A stretch of DNA of 64,000 nt from Stutzerimonas urumqiensis (GCF_003640395.1 NZ_RBZQ01000001.1:1-64000), one strand, 5' to 3'; shown: positions 15,363 through 25,709, counted from the first letter of the stretch. Notes: generated by a model not told the origin, from the sequence alone. Program-made: numbers and translations.

Positions 15363-16453
15363 GCGGCGGCGCGCTCCAGTTGTTCGAGAAAGTGCAGCAG
15401 GGCGACCTCCTCGCGGCGCAGCCACTTACGTTCGCGCGACCGCTTCAGGCGCTGGAGCGCGCCGGCCTGGAAGGCGTCGAAGACCGCCGGATGGATGTAG
15501 CACTTGCGGCACACCGCCGGCGTATTGCCGAGCTGCTGCGCCACGGCCTTGACGATCTCGGTCAGCCGGGTGGGCGTTTCGGGATCGGCCTCACCGACGC
15601 GCAGGGCCTCGAGCGCCAGCGCGGTGCCGGCCCAGGTGCGGTAGTCCTTGGCGGTGAAGGCGTCGCCGGCGTGCCGCTGCAGGTACTGGTTGATGTCCGA
15701 CGAGCTGACCGCATGGCGCTCGCCAGCCTCGTCGAGGTACTGGAACAGCTGCTGTCCGGGCAGGTCCTGGCAGCGCTTGACGATGCGAGCCAGGCGCGGG
15801 TCGTTCACGCGCAAGGCATGCTCGACGCCGCTCTTGCCGCGAAAGTTGAAACGAATCGAACGGCTGTTCACCTCGACGTGACGGTCGCGCAGGGTGGTCA
15901 GGCCGTAGGATTTGTTGTCCCGTGCGTAGCAACTGTTGCCGACGCGAATCAGCGTGGCGTCGAGCAGCGAAACCACGGTGGCGATGACTTTGTCGCGTCC
16001 GATGCCCGGTTGCGCCAGGTCCTTCTCGACGCAGGCACGCAGCCGCGGCAGGGCCCGGCCGAAGGCGAGCATGCGCTCGTACTTGTCTTCGTCGCGAACC
16101 TCGCGCCAGCGTGGGTGATAGCGGTACTGCTTGCGGCCGCGGGCGTCGCGACCGGTCGCCTGCAAGTGCCCGTTGGGGTCCGGGCAGATCCACACCTGCG
16201 TATAGGCCGGTGGAATGGCGAGCCGGTCGATGCGGTCAATTTCCGCGGGATCGCGGATGCGCTCGCCCTGCGCGGTGAAATAGGCAAATCTGCCGCGCAG
16301 CCGACGCCGGCTGATGCCGGGTTGCTGGTCGTCGACATAGTGCAGATCGGGCGGCAGCGAGGGGCACAGCGCGGTGCCGAAGTCGGCAGCCGGGTCGCGC
16401 CCTTCGGGCCGCTCGCCAACGGCAAGCGGTGGCGCCTCGGTCCGTGTGTTCAT
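15359..16453 (-). CDS. DNA topoisomerase IB (poxvirus-like bacterial type)
   Basis: 364 residues. The N-terminal domain (YVDDQQPGISRRRLRGRFAY, IPPAYTQVWICPDPNGHLQA) and the catalytic domain (IRVGNSCYARDNKSYGLTTL, HVEVNSRSIRFNFRGKSGVE, FTAKDYRTWAGT) are characteristic of bacterial topoisomerase IB. Tyr319 in CRKCYIHPAVF is the expected nucleophile; Arg170, Lys207 and Arg272 fit the remaining active-site set. The enzyme relaxes supercoils through a 3'-phosphotyrosine link. The gene converges on the hybrid kinase, and the two stop codons overlap by three bases. Confidence 0.92.
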   Translation of the reverse strand: MNTRTEAPPLAVGERPEGRDPAADFGTALCPSLPPDLHYVDDQQPGISRRRLRGRFAYFTAQGERIRDPAEIDRIDRLAIPPAYTQVWICPDPNGHLQATGRDARGRKQYRYHPRWREVRDEDKYERMLAFGRALPRLRACVEKDLAQPGIGRDKVIATVVSLLDATLIRVGNSCYARDNKSYGLTTLRDRHVEVNSRSIRFNFRGKSGVEHALRVNDPRLARIVKRCQDLPGQQLFQYLDEAGERHAVSSSDINQYLQRHAGDAFTAKDYRTWAGTALALEALRVGEADPETPTRLTEIVKAVAQQLGNTPAVCRKCYIHPAVFDAFQAGALQRLKRSRERKWLRREEVALLHFLEQLERAAA

Positions 16454-16665
16454 GATGTCTCCTGCGGCGGCCGGCCAGGCCTGGGCCGGATACAGGGAAG
16501 ACCGAAGCGGGGCGCGCGGGGTTCAGTCCGCAGGATCGGGCAAGCGCGCGAGACGATTGGATAACGCACCGCCGCGGGCCTTCTGCTTCAATGTCGAGCA
16601 GCAATCACTGCCGAGGCCGGTTCGCCGGCGCGGGCGCCACGTCAGACCTACTGAAGGACTTCGCG

Positions 16666-17583
16666 ATGGACATGAGCACCACCCACGTCCTGCCGGACAT
16701 CGATGCCTACCGCGCCGAGCTGGTCCGCCTGGTGATGCGTCGGGCAACCGAGCCGGGCGCATTCGAGACCGCGATCGCGCCGCTGCACTTCTTTCGCTGC
16801 GACAGTCCGAGCGACCTCATCCACACCCTCTATCAGCCGGCGCTGTGCCTGATCCTGCAGGGACGCAAGGAAGCGCGCCTGTGGGACGAGCGCTATGTCT
16901 ACGACCCGCTGAATTATCTGGTGGTCTCCGTGACGCTGCCAGTCGCCGGCCAGGTGATCGAAGCCAGCCCGGATGCCCCTTACCTGGGCATCCGGCTCGA
17001 TATCGACCCGGCCGAGATCGCCCAGCTGATCGCCGATACCGGGCCGGTGGGGCTGTCGAGCGAGTCCTCGCGCGGGCTGTTCGTCGAGCGTATCGACGCC
17101 ACCCTGCTCGATACCATGCTGCGCCTGGTGCGCTTGCTCGACACGCCACGGGACATCGCCATGCTCGCGCCGCTGGCGCTGCGCGAGCTTCACTACCGCC
17201 TACTGAGAGGTCGGCACGGTCGTCGCCTGTACGAGATCGCGGTTGCCGACACGCAGACGCACCGGGTGACGCGCGCCATCGAGTGGCTCAACCGGCACTA
17301 TGCCAAGCCGTTGCGCATCGAGGAGCTGGCGCGCCTGAGCAACCTCAGCAGCTCGACCCTGCATCACCGCTTCAAGGCCGTGACGGCGATGAGTCCACTG
17401 CAGTACCAGAAGCAGCTGCGCCTGCAAGAGGCGCGGCGGCTGCTGATCAACGAAGGCCTGGACGTGGCGGGCGCCGGCTACCGGGTCGGCTACGAGAGCC
17501 CGTCGCAGTTCAGCCGCGAATACAGCCGGCAGTTCGGTTGCGCCCCGTCCAAGGATGTCGAGCGCCTGCGCCAGAGCGCCTGA
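16666..17583 (+). CDS. AraC-family transcriptional regulator
   Basis: 305 residues. The N-terminal AraC_N-type sensor domain (LIHTLYQPALCLILQGRKEA, YLVVSVTLPVAGQVIEASPD) is followed by a C-terminal double helix-turn-helix (RIEELARLSNLSSSTLHHRF and GAGYRVGYESPSQFSREYSR). MDMSTT is chosen as the start because AAGGA lies eight bases upstream; the frame is open further back without a ribosome site. Such regulators often control oxidoreductases or aldehyde metabolism, but no obvious target is adjacent. It is convergent with the following SH3-domain gene, with stops directly abutting. Confidence 0.9.
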   Translation: MDMSTTHVLPDIDAYRAELVRLVMRRATEPGAFETAIAPLHFFRCDSPSDLIHTLYQPALCLILQGRKEARLWDERYVYDPLNYLVVSVTLPVAGQVIEASPDAPYLGIRLDIDPAEIAQLIADTGPVGLSSESSRGLFVERIDATLLDTMLRLVRLLDTPRDIAMLAPLALRELHYRLLRGRHGRRLYEIAVADTQTHRVTRAIEWLNRHYAKPLRIEELARLSNLSSSTLHHRFKAVTAMSPLQYQKQLRLQEARRLLINEGLDVAGAGYRVGYESPSQFSREYSRQFGCAPSKDVERLRQSA

Positions 17584-18243
17584 TCAGAACCAGCGGTCGT
17601 TGCGCTTTCGGCCGCGCGTCATCGCCGGCAGGATCAGCCCGGCGAGCAGGCCGGCGCCGGCGATGCTGCCGCCATAGACCATGTAGCGCATCAGGAGCCG
17701 GTTGTTCTCGTCGCCCAGGCGTGCCTGCGCGGTGCGCAGCTCGGACTGCGCCTCGCCGAGCGCACTGTTGAGCGATTCGCTGCGCGCCTGCAGCTCTTCG
17801 ATCAGCGCCTTGCGGGCTTCGAGCGTTTCTTCCATTCCCTGCACGCGGGTCTGCCAAGTCTCGTCGATGGTGCGCAATTGCTCGGTCAGTTCGGCGACCT
17901 GCTGCTCGAGTTGCGGCAGGCGTTCGGCCTGGCCCGGTACGGTCTGTAATTCGGCGCTGGGAATCCACACGGTGTCGCCTGACGCGGTACGCACCTGGCT
18001 GTAGTCGCCCTGGCTGCCGAGCAGCTCGACCTTGTCGCCGGAGGTGAGCGTTCCGACGATCCGGTATTCGTCGGTCGGGCCGCTGCGTACGTATGCATTG
18101 AGGCTGTCGCTGACCCAGCGATCGCCGTTGTCGGTCTGCGCCTGGGCGGCGTTGTCGAACGCGACGAAGAACAGGCCCAGCAGGGCGGCGCTCAGCACGC
18201 GGCGAGACGATTTAATTTTTTTGTAACGAGGTGAGTTGAGCAT
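17584..18243 (-). CDS. SH3-domain membrane protein of the TIGR04211/YgiM type
   Basis: 219 residues. It has a signal peptide (VLSAALLGLFFVAFDNAAQA), then a bacterial SH3 domain (WVSDSLNAYVRSGPTDEYRI, about residues 42-105), a coiled coil (about 110-190, heptads rich in Leu/Glu/Gln), and a C-terminal membrane helix (GGSIAGAGLLAGLILPAMT) ending in basic residues. This is the YgiM architecture: a periplasmic SH3 domain displayed from an inner-membrane anchor. The role is unknown, probably envelope-related. A strong Shine-Dalgarno sequence is not visible before the chosen ATG. Confidence 0.85.
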   Translation of the reverse strand: MLNSPRYKKIKSSRRVLSAALLGLFFVAFDNAAQAQTDNGDRWVSDSLNAYVRSGPTDEYRIVGTLTSGDKVELLGSQGDYSQVRTASGDTVWIPSAELQTVPGQAERLPQLEQQVAELTEQLRTIDETWQTRVQGMEETLEARKALIEELQARSESLNSALGEAQSELRTAQARLGDENNRLLMRYMVYGGSIAGAGLLAGLILPAMTRGRKRNDRWF

Positions 18244-18268
18244 GGGTGACTTCGATGGAAAGGGAACG

Positions 18269-18301
18269 AAAAAGGCCCCTGAACAGAACCTGTGAAGGGC
18301 C
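18269..18301 (-). terminator. Intrinsic terminator reading leftward, with no gene upstream of it
   Basis: On the minus strand GGCCC pairs with GGGCC around an inner partly paired loop and is followed by TTTTTCG. It sits just upstream of the SH3 gene start and would stop transcripts entering from the right. The gene to the right (ybiT) lies on the other strand. The gap 18302-18721 therefore either encodes a small RNA on the minus strand or holds a 5' leader for ybiT. No convincing protein gene is visible there. Confidence 0.5.
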
Positions 18302-18721
18302 GCTTGGCGACTGGGCATGCGTACGACGGCAGCTCGGTCGGCGGGGCAACGACGCGCTGCGTCGCGGGTTGGAGTGCCCCCGAGGTGTTCGGGCGAGCGA
18401 TCGGGGCCAGAGGCCATCCCGAGTCGATCTACAGGGCCGCAGACCGTTCTCATTGCGGGAAGTTCAATGCCCTCTCTGTAATTGCCCAGGCGTACCCATT
18501 GCGGCTGTGAGCCGCGTCATGCCTGGCTCTGGCGGGGCAGCGCGTGGCCAGTCGGGGTCTGGCGCCCGACGGCATTCGTCAGAAGGCGTGGCCGGCTTGG
18601 CGGATGCCTGTGCGCCGCAAGCCCGACGGCGCTGTTGGTCGCTGCCGTGTGCCACTACAATGCGCGGCTCTCTTTTCGAGGCGCGCCTCGCGTGCCTCCC
18701 TTCGCTTCGCAGGACGACGCT

Positions 18722-20311
<1,590 letters not shown>

Positions 20312-20315
20312 TGCC

Positions 20316-21518
20316 CTAGCGCGACGGGGGCGCCTGCTCGAGGCGTCGCTGTGCGCGATCGAGGGTCCAGGCGATCAGCAGGCCGCCGATCGCCATCAGG
20401 AGCGCGGCGAGAAAGACGCTGCGCAAGCCCGCCCAGGTGGCCAGCACGCCCATGATGGCGCCGGCCAGACCGAGCGCCAGATCGAAGAACATCGCGAATA
20501 CGCTCAACCCTGCGCTGCCGTTGGTGCCGCCGACGCGCGATACCACGCCCACGCCGAGCGCCGGGTACAGCAACGACAGCCCGCAGCCGGTCAAGGCCGC
20601 GCCCACCAGCGTGACGGTGGGTGTATTGGCGGCCCAGAGCAGGGCCAGTCCGAGGGTTTCCACCGCCAGGCAGGCGATGGCCACCGGGTAGCCGCCGACC
20701 CGGTTGATCAGGTTGGGGAACAGCAGCCGGGTGCCGATGAAGGTGCAGGCATAGGTCGTCAGGCACCAGGCGGCGCCATCCCAGCCGCGGGCGGCGTAGT
20801 ACAACGCGATGAAGGCGCTCAGCGTGCCGTAGCCCATCGTGCCGAGCGCCAGGCTCAGTCCGTGCGGCATCACCTTCCACAGCACCTGCCCGAACGGCAG
20901 CCGCTTGCCCGGGTTGAGCGGCGCGGGCCCCTTGCGCGAGGCGAGGTAATAGCCGGTCAGCGACAGCAACAGGGTCAGCGCGCCCAGGCTCCAGAAGCCG
21001 AGGGTATCGGCCAGCAGCACGCCCAGCGGCGCGCCGACGCCGACCCCGCCATAGGCGGCGATGCCGTTCCAGGAAATGATGCGCGGCGTATGCGCTGCGC
21101 CCAGCGTGTTCAAGCCCCAGCTGATGGCCGAGATGCCGATCAGGCTCTGGGTGAAGCCGAGCAGCACACGACTGACGAGCAGGATCACCAGGCTGGCGAC
21201 CGGCCAGGCCGTCAGCCACGCGGCGATGAAAAGCAGCACCCCGCTGGCCGCACAACTGAGCATGCCGATCATCACCGTCTTGCGCGCACCCAGCTCGTCG
21301 GCCAGGCGACCGGCGAGCGGCCGGCACAACAGCGTCACCAGGTACTGCACGCCGATCACGATGCCCGCGACCGTCGCACTGAACGCGAGGGACTCGTGCA
21401 CGTAGCCCGGCAGCACCGCCAGCGGAATGCCGATCGAAATGAAGGAAATGAAGTTGAAGATCACCAGCGACAGGATCAGCAGCGTGCTGGCGCTGTCGGC
21501 TGTTGGGGTATCGCTCAT
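20316..21518 (-). CDS. MFS transporter, YhhS/YfcJ-like
   Basis: 400 residues with about twelve hydrophobic segments. The motif GRLADELGARKTV between helices 2 and 3 is the major-facilitator signature. The N-terminal sequence SLVIFNFISFISIGIPLAVL and the later RVGGTNGSAGLSVFAMFFDL resemble E. coli YhhS/YfcJ, proton-driven exporters of poorly known substrate. The gene converges on ybiT, stops four bases apart. The start ATG at 21518 was chosen over an in-frame upstream codon at 21557 because the family begins near here. Confidence 0.87.
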   Translation of the reverse strand: MSDTPTADSASTLLILSLVIFNFISFISIGIPLAVLPGYVHESLAFSATVAGIVIGVQYLVTLLCRPLAGRLADELGARKTVMIGMLSCAASGVLLFIAAWLTAWPVASLVILLVSRVLLGFTQSLIGISAISWGLNTLGAAHTPRIISWNGIAAYGGVGVGAPLGVLLADTLGFWSLGALTLLLSLTGYYLASRKGPAPLNPGKRLPFGQVLWKVMPHGLSLALGTMGYGTLSAFIALYYAARGWDGAAWCLTTYACTFIGTRLLFPNLINRVGGYPVAIACLAVETLGLALLWAANTPTVTLVGAALTGCGLSLLYPALGVGVVSRVGGTNGSAGLSVFAMFFDLALGLAGAIMGVLATWAGLRSVFLAALLMAIGGLLIAWTLDRAQRRLEQAPPSR

Positions 21519-21699
21519 GGGCTGGCCTGTTCGAAAGATCGGCAAGCCAGGCTCCACCGACCTGAAAGTAATGCGCGCCGAAGGGAGCGCCTGGTCATCA
21601 GTCGTATGACCTCAAGAATAGCCGGTCGTCCGGTTCGAGTCGCCGATTGAGCGCCGGAACTTCCGAGGCATGCGTGCTCATGCGACCAAGACAGAAACG

Positions 21700-21722
21700 A
21701 AAAAGCCCTGCGGAGCAGGGCC
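21700..21722 (-). terminator. Intrinsic terminator of the tRNA-Gly gene
   Basis: On the minus strand GCCCTGC-TCC-GCAGGGC is followed by TTTTTCG. The stem is seven perfect base pairs with a T-run, and it begins about ten bases after the tRNA 3' end. Confidence 0.85.
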
Positions 21723-21732
21723 TTCGGGAAGC

Positions 21733-21806
21733 TGGAGCGGGCGAAGGGAATCGAACCCTCGTCATGAGCTTGGGAAGCTCAGGTAATGCCATTATACGAC
21801 GCCCGC
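21733..21806 (-). tRNA. tRNA-Gly(CCC), CCA end encoded
   Basis: The minus strand folds into a full cloverleaf. The acceptor GCGGGCG pairs with CGCCCGC and is followed by TCCA. The anticodon stem TGAGC/GCTCA closes a seven-base loop TTCCCAA with anticodon CCC, and the T arm contains GGTTCGATTCC. The sequence is close to E. coli tRNA-Gly(CCC). It reads GGG codons and is a single-copy gene flanked by its own terminator. Confidence 0.95.
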
Positions 21807-21861
21807 GTGGGGTGCCTTTTTACCAGAAGGGCGGCGGCAAATGAAGCGGCTTTTCGTCGAC

Positions 21862-22554
21862 TCACACGGCGGCGATTTCGGCGGCGGTGAGCGGGCGGTG
21901 CTTGCCGGGACAGAGGCTGGGATCGAGTGTCAGCGGTCCCATGCGTTCGCGATGGATCGCCAGGACCGGGTTGCGGAACTGGCCGAACATGCGCTTGATC
22001 TGGTGATAGCGCCCTTCGTGCAGCGTCAGCCGGGCCTCCCGTGGGCCGAGCAATTCGAGCGCGACCGGCCGTGTCGTCAGATTCTCGAAGCGAAAGTACA
22101 GGCCCGCGGCGAAGGCTTCGATACAGGCCTGCGTGATGTCATTGGCGGTTTCGACGCGATAGGTCTTGCCCAGCACGCTGCCGGGCAGGGTGAGCCGCCG
22201 GGACCACTGGCCGTCGTTGGTCAGTACCAACAGCCCGGTGGAGTTGCCGTCCAGCCGGCCGGCGATGTGCAGGTCGTTTTTGTCCGCGTGGTCGATAAGG
22301 TCGATCACGGTGCGGTGATCGGGGTCGCGGGTGGCGCTCACGCACCCGGCCGGCTTGTTCAACATCAGGTAAAGCGCCGGTTTGCCGGCCTGGATGACGC
22401 GTCCGTCGACCGCTACGTGATCGAAGGCGCTGACCTCGGCCTCGCCGCAGACGAGGGTTTGGCCGTTGACGGTGACGTGCCGGGCGGCGAGCAGCTGCCG
22501 GACCTGGCGTCGGCTGAAATCCGGCTGGTTGGCCAGGAGGCGGTCAAGTCGCAT
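21862..22554 (-). CDS. rsuA: 16S rRNA pseudouridine-516 synthase
   Basis: 230 residues. An N-terminal S4 RNA-binding domain (MRLDRLLANQPDFSRRQVRQ) precedes the RsuA catalytic domain with the signature GRLDGNSTGLLVLTNDG, whose Asp is the nucleophile, and later EGRYHQIKRMFG. Length and order match RsuA rather than the longer RluB/RluE types. It isomerises U516 in the small ribosomal subunit. The gene start overlaps the end of a small cysteine-rich gene on the same strand. Confidence 0.92.
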   Translation of the reverse strand: MRLDRLLANQPDFSRRQVRQLLAARHVTVNGQTLVCGEAEVSAFDHVAVDGRVIQAGKPALYLMLNKPAGCVSATRDPDHRTVIDLIDHADKNDLHIAGRLDGNSTGLLVLTNDGQWSRRLTLPGSVLGKTYRVETANDITQACIEAFAAGLYFRFENLTTRPVALELLGPREARLTLHEGRYHQIKRMFGQFRNPVLAIHRERMGPLTLDPSLCPGKHRPLTAAEIAAV

Positions 22555-22747
22555 CGTCGGCTCCGGCGAGTCGCTCGAGGCAGCGCTGGCAGAGACAGGC
22601 GCGCCGCCAGTCGTCCGGGTTGGGCGATACGGCCTCGCGAGGGAGCCTCAGGTCGAAGCACCAGCAACGCTCACCGGGCCCGGCGGCTGTCTGGCATCGG
22701 TTGGTTTCCCCGCACGCGGGGCAACGGGTCGGGTCGTGGTCATTCAT
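22544..22747 (-). CDS. Small cysteine-rich CWC-family protein
   Basis: 67 residues. It contains a CPxC pair (RCPACGETNRCQ), then GERCWCFDLRLP, and a terminal CLCQRCL. Eight cysteines in this spacing define the cysteine-rich CWC family, likely a small zinc-binding fold. The biochemical role is not known. The stop overlaps the rsuA start by 11 bases, so the two genes are translationally coupled. The start MNDHDP is preferred because residues further upstream are not cysteine-rich and no ribosome site supports them. Confidence 0.75.
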   Translation of the reverse strand: MNDHDPTRCPACGETNRCQTAAGPGERCWCFDLRLPREAVSPNPDDWRRACLCQRCLERLAGADDAT

Positions 22748-22907
22748 GGCGCAGCCCTCGGGTAGCGCATGCTCCGATGAGTGGCCATCCGACCGCAAGT
22801 CGCGACATGGATTGAAACCATCCGTCCGTCCAGTCGGCTGACGACGGCAGCTGGCTGTGGTCTGATCTGGTGGCCGGACAGTCTTTCGACCGGCACGGAG
22901 GTGGTGC

Positions 22908-23384
22908 ATGAAGCTCGGTATCTGGATAGCGCTGGTCGGTCTTTCGCTGACCCTCCAGGCACAGGCAGGCGATCGCCGGGACGGCGTATGGATCTACCAG
23001 GCGGGCGATGGGTTCACACAGGACCGCCATCCCTATCGCGCAAGTTCCCAGCCACCGCGCCATCGCTACGATCCGCGCAGCCCGTATCCGCATTACCCGC
23101 GCCATCGCAACAACCTGCCGCCGGACAACCGGCATTACGTGCCGCCGCAATTCCGCGATCGTTATCCGGCGCAGCGCGACTACCGGCGCCCGCGCTGGGA
23201 CGACAACCGCCATCGAGGCTGGCGTGCGGCGCCGCGCGACCGTGGCGATTGGCGCCATGACTGGCGCAACGATAGGCGATACGACCGGCGGCCCGACTGG
23301 CGAAGCGACCGGCTGCGTCCGCGCCATGACTACCGGCCGCCCCGGCACAGCGTGGGCGGCGGTTTCTATATCCGACGCGATTGA
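22908..23384 (+). CDS. Secreted Arg/Pro/Tyr-rich hypothetical protein
   Basis: 158 residues. A clear signal peptide (MKLGIWIALVGLSLTLQAQA) is followed by a low-complexity mature chain dominated by Arg, Pro, Tyr, Asp and His, with repeated RDYRRP/DWRxDR-type motifs, ending HSVGGGFYIRRD. GGAGGT lies seven bases before the ATG. The composition is highly basic and probably disordered. Comparable short basic secreted proteins occur in pseudomonads without known function; nucleic-acid, polysaccharide or metal binding are all conceivable. No domain is recognised. Confidence 0.65.
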   Translation: MKLGIWIALVGLSLTLQAQAGDRRDGVWIYQAGDGFTQDRHPYRASSQPPRHRYDPRSPYPHYPRHRNNLPPDNRHYVPPQFRDRYPAQRDYRRPRWDDNRHRGWRAAPRDRGDWRHDWRNDRRYDRRPDWRSDRLRPRHDYRPPRHSVGGGFYIRRD

Positions 23385-23389
23385 GGCGG

Positions 23390-24493
23390 TTACACCAGAT
23401 CGGCGAGCGGGTGCGGTCCGTCCCAGCTGGGCTCGAAGTGCGCATCGACGACGGTGGTCGGCACGCTGTCGATCGTTGGCCAGTGCCAGTGGGGCGGTCG
23501 TTTCTCGATCAGGCGCCCGCGAACCCCTTCGGCGAACTCAGGGTGACGGCAGCAGTTGAGGCTCATGCCGTACTCGAGCCGCAGGATCTCGGCGAGCGAT
23601 CGGTAACGGCAGTGCCGAAATTGCGCCCAGATCAGATGCGCGGTGAGCGGGCAGCCGGCCATGAGCGTCTCTGCCGCCTGCGCGAGCACTGCATCCTGAT
23701 CGTTGCGCCAGGCCGCGATCGCATGCCAGGCAGCCGGCAGGTCGGCGACGTCGAGGTCGCGGTCGATCACTGCGCGGCGTGAGGCCAGCAGCGCCTCGGG
23801 CCGGGCCTCGCGGGCGTCCAGTTCCAGTGCCTTGAGCAGGCTGTTGAGCTGTGCCGGGGCCTGTTCGTCCCAGTTGATTTGCGCAAGGCCGTCGAGCAAC
23901 GCGGGTTGCTGATCGTCGCGCAGGCACCGGTCGGCCAGGCCGAGATCGAGCGCGTCGGTGGCATTGACGCGGCTGCCGGTCAGCGCGAGGAACAGGCCCA
24001 TGCGTCCGGGCAGGCGCGGGAGGAACCAGCCGGCGCCAACGTCCGGATAGAGCCCGATGCCGATTTCCGGCATGCCCAGCTGGCTGCCGGGCGTGACGAT
24101 GCGGATGCCGGCCGCCTGCAGCAGGCCCATGCCGCCGCCGAGCACATAGCCATGGCCCCAGCACAGCAACGGCTTGGGGAATCGGTGAAGGCGAAAGTCG
24201 AGCCGGTATTCGTCGGCGAAGAAGCGAGCGGCGAGGGGGGGCACGCGGCCGGGCTGATCCAGGCACGCCAACGCCAGCTGGCGCACGTCACCGCCGGCGC
24301 AGAAGGCCTTGTCGCCAGTGGCGCGCAACAGCACGCAGACGATCGTCGGGTCGTGCGCCCAGCGATCGAGGTGATCGAGCAGGGCTTCGATCATCGGCAG
24401 GCTGAGCGCATTGAGACTGGCAGGCGAATCGAGCGTGGCGAGGCCGATCTGCTTGCCGTGCTGCGAGGGATGGGTATCGAACCTGACGTTCAT
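23390..24493 (-). CDS. 3-hydroxyisobutyryl-CoA hydrolase-type crotonase (ECH_2)
   Basis: 367 residues, the length of the ECH_2 branch rather than ordinary enoyl-CoA hydratases. Motifs: FCAGGDVRQLA, GHGYVLGGGMGLLQAAGIRI (oxyanion hole), PEIGIGLYPDVGAGWFLPRL (catalytic Glu/Asp region), and a C-terminal ILRLEYGMSL. This branch includes 3-hydroxyisobutyryl-CoA hydrolase of valine degradation. It follows another crotonase gene on the same strand by 25 bp, forming a likely operon. Other valine-pathway genes (mmsA/mmsB, acyl-CoA dehydrogenase) are not seen nearby. Confidence 0.88.
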   Translation of the reverse strand: MNVRFDTHPSQHGKQIGLATLDSPASLNALSLPMIEALLDHLDRWAHDPTIVCVLLRATGDKAFCAGGDVRQLALACLDQPGRVPPLAARFFADEYRLDFRLHRFPKPLLCWGHGYVLGGGMGLLQAAGIRIVTPGSQLGMPEIGIGLYPDVGAGWFLPRLPGRMGLFLALTGSRVNATDALDLGLADRCLRDDQQPALLDGLAQINWDEQAPAQLNSLLKALELDAREARPEALLASRRAVIDRDLDVADLPAAWHAIAAWRNDQDAVLAQAAETLMAGCPLTAHLIWAQFRHCRYRSLAEILRLEYGMSLNCCRHPEFAEGVRGRLIEKRPPHWHWPTIDSVPTTVVDAHFEPSWDGPHPLADLV

Positions 24494-24518
24494 CTGAGCT
24501 CCTGCGTGTGCGTCGGCC

Positions 24519-25337
24519 TCAGCGGTTGCGCCAGACCGGATCGCGCTTGGCGAGAAAGGCGGCGATGCCTTCGCGCGTGTCGTCGTATTCGAACAGCTCG
24601 AGAAAGGCTTCGCGCTCGGCGGCCGCGAAGGTGTTGGGGCCGCGCGCCCGAACGCCGTCGATCAAGGGCTTGATCTTGCGCACCGCGACCGGGCTCTGCT
24701 GCGCCACCCGACTGGCCAGCAGCAGGGCATGGCCGCGCGCTTCGCCGGGCTCGACGATCTGTTCGATCAGCCCGATGCGCAACGCCGTTTCGGCATTCAG
24801 GCGTTCGCCGCAGAGCATCATTCGCTTGGCCCAGCCTTCGCCAACCAGCCAGGTCAACGCCTGGGTGCCGCCGGCGCAGGGCAGCAGGCCTACGGCGGCT
24901 TCCGGCAAGCCGAGCTGGGCCTGCCGTTCGGCGATGCGCAGGTCGCACGCCAGCGCACATTCCAGGCCGCCGCCGAGGGCGTAGCCATTGATGGCGGCGA
25001 TGGATACGCCGCGAAAGTCGCGCAGCTTCTCGAAGGCTTCGCCGAAGCGCTTGGCCAGTTCCCGCGCGCGCAGGCGATCGCCGCCGGCAAACTGGTTGAG
25101 GTCGGCTCCGGCACTGAAGAAGCGCTCGCCCTGGCCGGTGATGACCAGGGCGTAGACATCGTCGTCCTGGTCGAGGTGTTCGATGATCTGGCGCAGCCCG
25201 ATCAGCGATTCACGGTCCCAGGTATTGGCCGGCGGGTGATTGATGGTGATCAGCGCGGTGTGCCCGTGCTTCTCCACGGTCAGCTTGTGGGTGAGGTCGA
25301 ACACGCCGGCCTGATAGGGTTCGAGGGCGGTCGTCAT
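24519..25337 (-). CDS. Enoyl-CoA hydratase
   Basis: 272 residues. Crotonase motifs are clear: FFSAGADLNQFAGG, then INGYALGGGLECALACDLRI forming the oxyanion hole, then LGLPEAAVGLLPCAGGTQAL with the catalytic Glu, and the GLIEQIVEP turn. It hydrates trans-2-enoyl-CoA during fatty-acid or branched-chain amino-acid breakdown. The start MTTALEPY follows AGGAG; an upstream in-frame ATG lacks one. It precedes the ECH_2 gene in a probable operon. Confidence 0.9.
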   Translation of the reverse strand: MTTALEPYQAGVFDLTHKLTVEKHGHTALITINHPPANTWDRESLIGLRQIIEHLDQDDDVYALVITGQGERFFSAGADLNQFAGGDRLRARELAKRFGEAFEKLRDFRGVSIAAINGYALGGGLECALACDLRIAERQAQLGLPEAAVGLLPCAGGTQALTWLVGEGWAKRMMLCGERLNAETALRIGLIEQIVEPGEARGHALLLASRVAQQSPVAVRKIKPLIDGVRARGPNTFAAAEREAFLELFEYDDTREGIAAFLAKRDPVWRNR

Positions 25338-25391
25338 GGCTCGCGGACTCCTTTTGATCAACGCGTCGGGCACCAGAGGCCCGGCGCTCGC

Positions 25392-25709
25392 TCAATGCAA
25401 TTCATCGACGAGGCGGCGTCCCCAGGCGACGCCCTGGGTGGCCGCCTCCTGGACGCTGGCGTAGTGGCGATCATGGTCGACCTGCGCGGGAACGACGATC
25501 TGCTGGTCCCGAACCACTTCCACGGCCATCGCCCAGAGCGTCTTGCCGAGGCTTTCGTATTCATAGCCGGTCATGTGCACGATCATGTCGTAGCCTTGGT
25601 ACAGGCACCGGTGGCTATGGGGGATCTGGTGGTCGCTGCCCGGCGGTATGTGCGTCGGCGTCTCGAAATAGGGTCGTTCGGCATCCGGCTTGAATATCCG
25701 TCTCGTCAT
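25392..25709 (-). CDS. Hypothetical protein of about 105 residues
   Basis: The chain begins MTRRIFKPDAERPYFETPTH and is hydrophilic, with a central region (QGYDMIVHMTGYEYESLGKT) and a mixed alpha/beta appearance. No signal peptide or membrane segment is visible, and no family is recognised. It lies 54 bp upstream of the enoyl-CoA hydratase on the same strand and is divergent from the DsbA-like gene. Ordered amino-acid composition and pseudomonad codon usage suggest a real gene. An alternative start eight codons earlier is possible. Confidence 0.6.
   Translation of the reverse strand: MTRRIFKPDAERPYFETPTHIPPGSDHQIPHSHRCLYQGYDMIVHMTGYEYESLGKTLWAMAVEVVRDQQIVVPAQVDHDRHYASVQEAATQGVAWGRRLVDELH

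Noticed and set aside
18302..18480. 6S RNA, 4.5S RNA or RNase P RNA
   Set aside because: The remembered conserved cores of these RNAs are not present; only an unassigned small RNA remains possible.
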